From Erysipelotrichaceae bacterium (lineage in GTDB: Bacteria > Bacillota_I > Bacilli_A > Erysipelotrichales > Coprobacillaceae): DNA of 41,082 nucleotides. Below are positions 35,922 through 41,082 of this stretch, one piece after another (within the stretch, counting starts at the first letter, position 1; every line of letters begins with the position of its first letter). A program made the position numbers and the translations under genes. The notes beneath the pieces are model-generated. The model did no database searches. It saw only the letters and a program-made list of their open reading frames with translations, and was not told where the DNA came from. The stretch lies in contig JAETPY010000012.1 in assembly GCA_021770925.1 (NCBI GenBank), forward strand, positions 1-41,082. Direction: 5' to 3'.

Positions 35922-37601
35922 ATGAAGTTAACGGGTTCAGAAATTGTGGCAGAGTGTTTAATTGAACAAGGTGTAGACACGGTATTTGGTTATCCTGGGG
36001 GAACAATTTTGAATATTTATGATGCATTGTATAAGTATCAAGATAAGATCCATCATATTTTAACATCCCATGAACAAGGGGCAGCTCATGCAGCTGATGG
36101 GTATGCTAGAGCAACAGGAAAAGTTGGTGTATGTATGGCTACTTCAGGGCCAGGAGCTACTAATTTAGTTACGGGGATTGCTACAGCATATATGGATTCA
36201 ACACCGCTTGTGGCAATTACTGCTAACGTAGCTGTATCTTTGTTAGGTCGTGATAGTTTCCAGGAGATTGATATTGCTGGGGTAACTATGCCAATTACTA
36301 AACATAATTTTATTGTTAAAGATATTAACGATTTAGCTTCAACAATTCGTAAAGCTTTTCAAATTGCCAAAGAAGGGCGTCCTGGACCAGTACTAGTTGA
36401 TATTACAAAAGATGTAACTGCTGCTACAATTGATTTTGAATCATGCACACCTGAAGTAATTGAACCACGAAAATATACTTATGGCAGTGTTGATTTAGAT
36501 GAGGCGGTTAAAATGATTGAAGCTAGCGAAAAGCCCTTTATTTTTGTTGGTGGTGGAGTAATTGCTAGTGATGCATCTAATGAATTAAAAGAATTCGCAG
36601 AAAAAATTGATGCCCCAGTCACTGATTCATTAATGGGTAAAGGTGCTTATGATAATACTCGTCCACGATATACAGGAATGATAGGGATGCATGGCACTAA
36701 GGCTTCTAATTTTGGAGTTAGTAGATGTGATTTGTTGATTGTTATTGGAGCACGTTTTTCTGATCGTGTCACAGGTGATACGAAACGATTTGCTAAAGAT
36801 GCTAAAATCATTCATATTGATGTTGATGCGGCTGAAATTAATAAAAATATAATTGTTGATTTAGGGATTGTTGGGGATGCTAAGAGTGTTTTAGCAGAGT
36901 TGAATGCAAAACTTACAAGACAGAATCATCCTCATTGGCTAAAAGAAATTCGTGATTTAAAAGAACAATATCCATTAGAATACAATAGTGAAGGGTTAAC
37001 TGGGCCGTATGTTATTGAACAAATTGATTATTTAACAAATGGTGAAGCAATCATTTGTACTGATGTTGGACAGCATCAAATGTGGGCCGCTCAATATTAT
37101 CGCTATAAACGTCCTCGCCAGTTTATTTCATCTGGTGGGGCTGGAACAATGGGATTTGGTTTAGGTGCTGCTATGGGAGCTAAACTAGGTAATCCTCATC
37201 AAACAGTTTTCAATATTGCAGGCGATGGCTGTTTTAGAATGAATATGAATGAATTAGCAACTTTAAGTCGTTATAATATTCCAGTAATTCAAGTAGTTAT
37301 TAATAACCAGGTATTAGGAATGGTTCGTCAATGGCAAACACTATTCTATGGACAGCGTTATTCAAATACGATTTTAACTGATAAAGTTGATTTTTGTAAG
37401 GTTGCTGAAGGTTTAGGGTGTAAAGCTATCAAAGTTACAACTAAAGAGGAGGTTGTTCCAGCGATTAAGGAAGCGTTAGAACATGATGGACCTGTTGTGA
37501 TTGAATGTATAATTGATAAAGATGATAAGGTATTTCCAATGGTTGCTCCAGGAGGACCAATTGCTGAAGCATTTGATGCAACTGATTTAAAAAATAAATA
37601 A
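35922..37601 (+). CDS. ilvB: Acetolactate synthase large (catalytic) subunit
   Basis: A 559-residue thiamine-diphosphate enzyme joining two pyruvates. It shows the TPP-activating Glu in [17 protein letters not shown], the FAD-binding middle domain (about 190-340; [13 protein letters not shown]) and the TPP/Mg motif [15 protein letters not shown] with a later NN. An in-frame ATG at 35871 lies inside ilvD; the ATG at 35922 has AAGGAGGG at 35907-35914 and is the correct start. Catalytic partner of ilvN, which is second in the operon. Confidence 0.97.
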   Translation: MKLTGSEIVAECLIEQGVDTVFGYPGGTILNIYDALYKYQDKIHHILTSHEQGAAHAADGYARATGKVGVCMATSGPGATNLVTGIATAYMDSTPLVAITANVAVSLLGRDSFQEIDIAGVTMPITKHNFIVKDINDLASTIRKAFQIAKEGRPGPVLVDITKDVTAATIDFESCTPEVIEPRKYTYGSVDLDEAVKMIEASEKPFIFVGGGVIASDASNELKEFAEKIDAPVTDSLMGKGAYDNTRPRYTGMIGMHGTKASNFGVSRCDLLIVIGARFSDRVTGDTKRFAKDAKIIHIDVDAAEINKNIIVDLGIVGDAKSVLAELNAKLTRQNHPHWLKEIRDLKEQYPLEYNSEGLTGPYVIEQIDYLTNGEAIICTDVGQHQMWAAQYYRYKRPRQFISSGGAGTMGFGLGAAMGAKLGNPHQTVFNIAGDGCFRMNMNELATLSRYNIPVIQVVINNQVLGMVRQWQTLFYGQRYSNTILTDKVDFCKVAEGLGCKAIKVTTKEEVVPAIKEALEHDGPVVIECIIDKDDKVFPMVAPGGPIAEAFDATDLKNK

Positions 37602-37606
37602 TATAC

Positions 37607-37639
37607 TAAAGCTATAGACTATGGTTTATAGCTTTTTTT
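37607..37639 (+). terminator. Terminator of the ilv-leu operon
   Basis: AAGCTATAGAC and GTTTATAGCTT form an 11-bp stem (one G-T) with a TATG loop, followed by seven Ts. Confidence 0.9.
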
Positions 37640-37777
37640 AACCATTGAATCCTTAAATTGAACCGTTGGATCAATAAATATCATAATAATAAATAATTGA
37701 TGTATAATAAAGATAAGAAGAATACCATTATAATTTTCCAATAATAGTTAAGTAAAATATGTAGAGAAGGTGAAAAT

Positions 37778-37984
37778 ATGCGAAAGGTAATTATATATAT
37801 AATATTATTTGATGTTGCAGTTTTTCTTTCATATGTATATCTTTATATTGCTAATTTTTTCTATTATATGGTACCAGAGGTAATGTTTCTTTGTTTGTTT
37901 GTGTTTATATATATAGTTTTAATTTTTCCGATTATTCTTTTGATTTTAAAAAAGATTAAAGAAATTTTGACTGAAAAAATATAG
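37778..37984 (+). CDS. Small membrane protein, two TM segments
   Basis: A 68-residue hydrophobic protein with two predicted membrane segments (about residues 4-29 and 33-58), ending in a basic tail (L-K-K-I-K-E-I-L-T-E-K-I). AAGGTGA precedes the ATG by 6 bases. TATAAT occurs about 75 bases upstream with no clear -35 partner. I do not recognise a family. It is next to the decayed transposon region and could be a real small gene or an accessory leftover. Confidence 0.55.
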   Translation: MRKVIIYIILFDVAVFLSYVYLYIANFFYYMVPEVMFLCLFVFIYIVLIFPIILLILKKIKEILTEKI

Positions 37985-38026
37985 TTAATAAACTCGTTTC
38001 GTTGAACATAAATATAATATTTTTGA

Positions 38027-39441
38027 GGCAATTGTAGTATCTGTGGGTGAAAAAGTTATAAAAACTAAAAATCTAGCCTTTATTTAAAGTATAAATCAAT
38101 AAACTATTGCAAATAGAAAAACATATGGTAAATTTTCAAGTAACCAAACCAGAAGTGATTACCGTATGGCATAAAAAAATACTAAAATCTATTCTAAATG
38201 TAAAATATATCAAGTTATTAAATATTACTTTTGATTGTTGATATTTTTTCTCTTCATTTCTATGCACAACCTCCGAAAGGAAAAATACATCACTGACCTG
38301 TTTATAGTAAAAAATGTCCTGACTATGATTTTACTTTTTATAAACGCAAATCGAGTGCTTTAGATTGGGGCGCGTGTCGAGTATAAATTTTTGTGGTATG
38401 AATTGTGTCTATTGTAAAGAACATGGTGTCCATACACAGCAAGTTTTTTGGCATATCATTATCACTCGAACTTTACAAAAGAATTTGACCAACAAACTGC
38501 TTATTTGGCTTTATACTTGAATAAGTCGAAATTATCAAAGTTCATGCATATAAATTTGAGAACTGTCGGAGAGATCGTTATACGAACAAGAAATAGAATT
38601 GAATCAAATCCATCAATTCGTTTTGATAATTTAAAATGCATGAAACTAGTTACTGTAAAGGGCATAAATACGTAACAGTAGTTACTAATCACAATATAAA
38701 TCAAGTGATATGGGTTGGTAATGATATTGGAACAATTCTTCATATTATTAATAAAAGGGTGGTTAAAATCAATAGAATTAGTTTTTGCAGATAGAGTAAA
38801 ATGGATTCCATAGACAGAGAGATGTATTGAGGGAGGCATGTTGTTTCTTGGATGATAGAAGCAATAGATACATTACACAAAGAGATATGACATACAACAA
38901 ACAAAGAAATGGTATTATAACCAAAAATGGAATGAGAATGAGGAAGATATAAAAAAGTGGGCAGGGATGAAAAGTAGTAGCAGCAAAAAATATGAAAAAG
39001 GATATAAATACAGCTTAGACGAAAAACGAGAAAATCTAATTGAATATCAACGATCATGCTTAGATGAAATAAAAGAAATCTATCCTACGTTATTTTGAGG
39101 GTATCAGTTGAGAGAAGGATTGCGTTTAGTATTTCAAAGTAGAGTAGATAAAGTAGAGGAAGAATTGAAGGGATGGTTGTCATGGGCAAGTAGGAGTAAG
39201 TTAAGCAGAAAAATCAGAAGACGTAAAGAAGATATCATAGCAACTGTTAAATATGGGTTATCAAATGCGAGAATAGAATCTATGAACGATAAGATAAAGG
39301 TTCTGATACTAAAATCCTATGTATTTAGGAATACCCAGAACCTCATAGATATGCTAATGATTGTGTGTTTCGGTTTATGTTATTAAATCCACTTAGCTTG
39401 TGAGACTAGATGAAGTTTACCCACATTTATTGCAGAAGAGC
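38027..39441 (+). mobile_element. Decayed ISL3-family insertion sequence
   Basis: The region holds a broken ISL3-type transposase (see next entry). Possible ends: on the left GGCAATTGTAG with GTGGGTGAAA (38027-38052); on the right, read inward on the minus strand, GCTCTTCTGCAATAAATGTG, followed by GGTAAA (39416-39441). GTGGGT is shared at similar distance from both ends, but the arms are too diverged to be sure. No 8-bp target duplication was recognised. An imperfect inverted repeat CATATGGTAA/TTACCGTATG (38122-38168) lies between the left end and the transposase. Confidence 0.6.
38195..39386 (+). pseudogene. Frameshifted ISL3-family transposase
   Basis: The reading frame breaks many times. 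Recognisable pieces, in order: KYIKLLNITFD; a zinc-finger piece K-K-C-P-D-Y-D then ALDWGACRV-stop; C-V-Y-C-K-E-H-G-V-H; an intact stretch at 38448-38675 with the HTH region (F-T-K-E-F-D-Q-Q-T-A-Y-L); HETSYCKGHKYVTVVTNHN in the next frame, where the family has I-D-E-T-S-Y, so the first catalytic Asp is now His; V-F-A-D-R-V-K-W-I; HVVSWMIEAIDTLHKEI; and a C-terminal piece at 39108-39386 with GLRLVFQ, W-L-S-W-A-S-R-S and LSNARIESMNDKIK. The order matches full ISL3 transposases of about 400 residues. It cannot make an active enzyme. Confidence 0.88.
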
Positions 39442-39809
39442 TATATTTTTTAATAATTTATGAGGTTTGATAAGCGGTGTTTGAAGTAATTATATGACTT
39501 GTTAATAAAAGGGGGAGGATAATTTGAATAAAAATAGGTAAAGAAAATTATTTAAAAGAACATGATTTTTTTCTTAAAATAGATAATAATTTTGGGGATT
39601 TTAGTTAATTTTTGAGAACTTGTTATATTTATATGGCATGGGTTTATTGGAGTTATGCTTCCAATTATAGGATCAGCATACTTGGAGGAAAATGGATTTA
39701 CAGTTACTGTGAGCTTCGAAAAAATATAAGATAAAAGTTGAAGAAATAGTGTATTATTTATAATTATGATTAGCTTGTGATTACAAGTAGAAAGGAATAT
39801 GAGGTTAAT
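39442..39809 (+). other. Gene-poor stretch with fragments of lost ORFs
   Basis: After AAGGGGGAGG (39511-39520) a TTG start gives only five codons before a stop, but the next frame continues KIGKENYLKEHDFFLKIDNN to a stop near 39606. Further on, WHGFIGVMLPIIGSAYLEEN followed by GFTVTVSFEKI-stop (about 39635-39729) reads like the C-terminus of a real protein with no start codon or ribosome-binding site. These are probably pieces of one or two broken small genes. I do not recognise them. Confidence 0.4.
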
Positions 39810-40826
39810 ATGAAAAGAAAATTATTAGGATTTATAACATGTATATGTTTATCGTTGAGTTTATGTACTGGTACTATAACAAATGTTGAAGCAGGGGCAG
39901 GTTTATCATTTGCAAAAACTGCATTATGGTATATTTTAAAAAAGGCATCAACTGCTTATTATTCTAGAAGTCCAAGTATTGAAGTTGGAGACAATTATGT
40001 TAGTTCAAGTACAGGCTCTATCTATTTTAATCAAGGAGATACAGGGGCAGCAGCCAAAGTTTCAGTAAGCCTTCCTTGGTCTAGAATGGCTGTTGATGTT
40101 CATGTTACAAGTGATGCTTTAAATTGGTTGGATAAAATATCCATTATTCTTACTACGCCTGATGGAAAGAAGGATGTTATTAATAAATCTATAGGTCGTG
40201 GGCAATTAGCAAGTTATGATTCTGCAAGTCCATATGGTACATATCAATTAAGATTTGTTGAAAATGATGCAAGTAAATGGACGTGTTACTATACATTATA
40301 TGATTTTAACTATGTTCCAAAATCTGGTGTAAAAAAAGCAGTGACTTCTGAAGGGAATATGGTTAAATATATTGTTACAAAAGATAATTCAAAAATTTAT
40401 ACTATAAGATCTAACTACCAAAGTAACATTCTTAAATCTTTTAATGATAATGATAAAAACAAAGTGCTTAATATTACTGAGCTATCAGGCCAATTTTTTG
40501 ATGAGAGAGCTCAAACATATGTAAATGATTTAAAAGATTATGATATAGGAGATATGATATATTTTCAAGATATAATCAAAACAATAAAATATAACGAGAG
40601 TGATAATAGTACCAGTTTTATTTTCAGTAATAAAGACTATTCTACTGAGTGGAAATTTAATGGTGATTTAACAAATCTATATCATGATAATGGTACAATT
40701 AGATTAAAATTTAAAGTGGTTGAAGAATATTCATCTAATGGTTATATTTTTGAAAATATAGATTATATATATAATGGAATTAATTTAGAGAGTGGATATC
40801 CTAACATAAATGACTACTTGTGGTAA
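39810..40826 (+). CDS. Secreted protein of unknown function, two-domain
   Basis: A 338-residue protein with a clear signal peptide (MKRKLLGFITCICLSLSLCT, cleavage probably after N-V-E-A). The mature N-terminus is GAGLSFAKTALWYILKKAS, then about 110 residues of predicted beta-sandwich (VSVSLPWSRMAVDVHV; ISIILTTPDGKK). From about residue 205 a second domain has the pattern Y-D-I-G-D-M-I-Y-F-Q-D-I-I then T-S-F-I-F-S and LKFKVVEEYSS, which resembles OB-fold-like domains in Firmicute surface proteins. No LPXTG or NPQTN-type sorting signal or membrane anchor is visible, so it is likely released. An earlier GTG at 39777 is in frame, but GAGG at 39801 fits the ATG at 39810. Family not recognised. Confidence 0.75.
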   Translation: MKRKLLGFITCICLSLSLCTGTITNVEAGAGLSFAKTALWYILKKASTAYYSRSPSIEVGDNYVSSSTGSIYFNQGDTGAAAKVSVSLPWSRMAVDVHVTSDALNWLDKISIILTTPDGKKDVINKSIGRGQLASYDSASPYGTYQLRFVENDASKWTCYYTLYDFNYVPKSGVKKAVTSEGNMVKYIVTKDNSKIYTIRSNYQSNILKSFNDNDKNKVLNITELSGQFFDERAQTYVNDLKDYDIGDMIYFQDIIKTIKYNESDNSTSFIFSNKDYSTEWKFNGDLTNLYHDNGTIRLKFKVVEEYSSNGYIFENIDYIYNGINLESGYPNINDYLW

Positions 40827-40897
40827 GGCAATAGTATAATTATAATATAGGAACTGTATTTAAAAAGGTTAATAGCAATCTCCCTTAAAATAAACTT

Positions 40898-40998
40898 GTT
40901 ACTGAAAAAGGGGTAACCAAATAATTTAGGGGGAAAGCCAAATTATTTGGTGGTCCAATTTAGGGGGCTTAAAAAAAGTCCGTTGAAATTTAGGGGGC
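40898..40998 (+). repeat. Cluster of three direct repeats with an inverted repeat
   Basis: AATTTAGGGGG occurs three times in the same direction (40923-40933, 40957-40967, 40987-40997), 34 and 30 bases apart. Over the first copy, ACCAAATAATTT (40916-40927) and AAATTATTTGGT (40940-40951) form a perfect 12-bp inverted repeat with a 12-base loop. GTTAC/GTAAC (40898-40917) flanks it on the left. Multiple short terminal repeats are typical of IS21-type ends, where they bind the transposase; this origin is inferred. Confidence 0.7.
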
Positions 40999-41025
40999 AA
41001 CCTAAAAAATGCATAACTAATTTTG

Positions 41026-41062
41026 AAGGAACAACTTAATTTTGAGAGTTGTTCCTTTTGTC
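41026..41062 (+). terminator. Intrinsic terminator at the right edge
   Basis: AAGGAACAACT and AGTTGTTCCTT form an 11-bp perfect stem with a 10-base loop, followed by TTGTCTTG. The T-tract is short. It lies after the repeat cluster and has no obvious gene of its own in the window. Confidence 0.6.
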
Positions 41063-41082
41063 TTGTCCAGATACTTTTTTAT

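Noticed and set aside
38501-39057. Minus-strand frames of 105-112 codons across the dead transposase
   Set aside because: They are antisense to recognisable transposase pieces on the plus strand and lack ribosome-binding sites.
39777-39809. GTG start 11 codons before the secreted protein's ATG
   Set aside because: It gives a charged stretch before the signal peptide, and the GAGG site at 39801 fits the ATG at 39810 instead.

Overview
The window looks like chromosome from a low-GC, anaerobic Firmicute. Strong purine-rich ribosome-binding sites, TTGACA/TATAAT promoters, intrinsic terminators, a T-box leader, a class B sortase, LytR-CpsA-Psr and MarR proteins, a hybrid-cluster protein and a 2-hydroxyacyl-CoA dehydratase activase-type ATPase all fit. 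Overall flavour suggests Erysipelotrichia (Coprobacillus/Thomasclavelia-like gut bacteria), but that placement is an inference from gene content and AT-richness, not from a marker gene. No rRNA, tRNA or CRISPR array was found.

Layout. 1-2700: minus-strand genes (a partial CDS at the edge, a DUF7309/DUF6930-like protein, a PAP2 phosphatase) with decayed gene remnants between them; the clearest is a cstA remnant at 308-527. 2714-8317: ychF, a class B sortase, an LCP-family protein, an O-antigen-ligase-like membrane protein and a DinB-like protein, mostly a cell-envelope block. 8451-13118: a MarR regulator with a palindrome in its promoter, followed by a 1408-residue fused activase. 13264-16582: hybrid-cluster protein (hcp) and citrate synthase. 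16702-19898: a secreted DUF3298-like protein, a membrane metallophosphoesterase, and minus-strand methionine aminopeptidase and GIY-YIG protein. 19981-26021: an AEC transporter, two paralogous zinc-ribbon/one-TM proteins, then murF and ddl (peptidoglycan D-Ala-D-Ala branch). 26141-27328: a CapA-like protein on the minus strand.

27671-37639 is one transcription unit for branched-chain amino acids: sigma-A promoter, leucine-type T-box leader (specifier CUC), then leuA-ilvN-ilvC-leuC-leuD-leuB-ilvD-ilvB and a terminator. It encodes the acetolactate-to-ketoisovalerate and the ketoisovalerate-to-ketoisocaproate steps; the aminotransferase and threonine deaminase are not in the window.

The right end (37985-41082) is degraded accessory DNA: a frameshifted ISL3-family transposase, fragments of lost ORFs, one intact secreted protein of unknown function, and an edge cluster of three 11-bp direct repeats plus a perfect inverted repeat that looks like the end of another mobile element. 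The most unusual items are the self-contained MarR-activase unit, the paired zinc-ribbon membrane proteins beside murF-ddl, the acidic cofactor loop of IlvC, the overlapping hairpins between ilvC and leuC, and the repeat cluster at the right edge.
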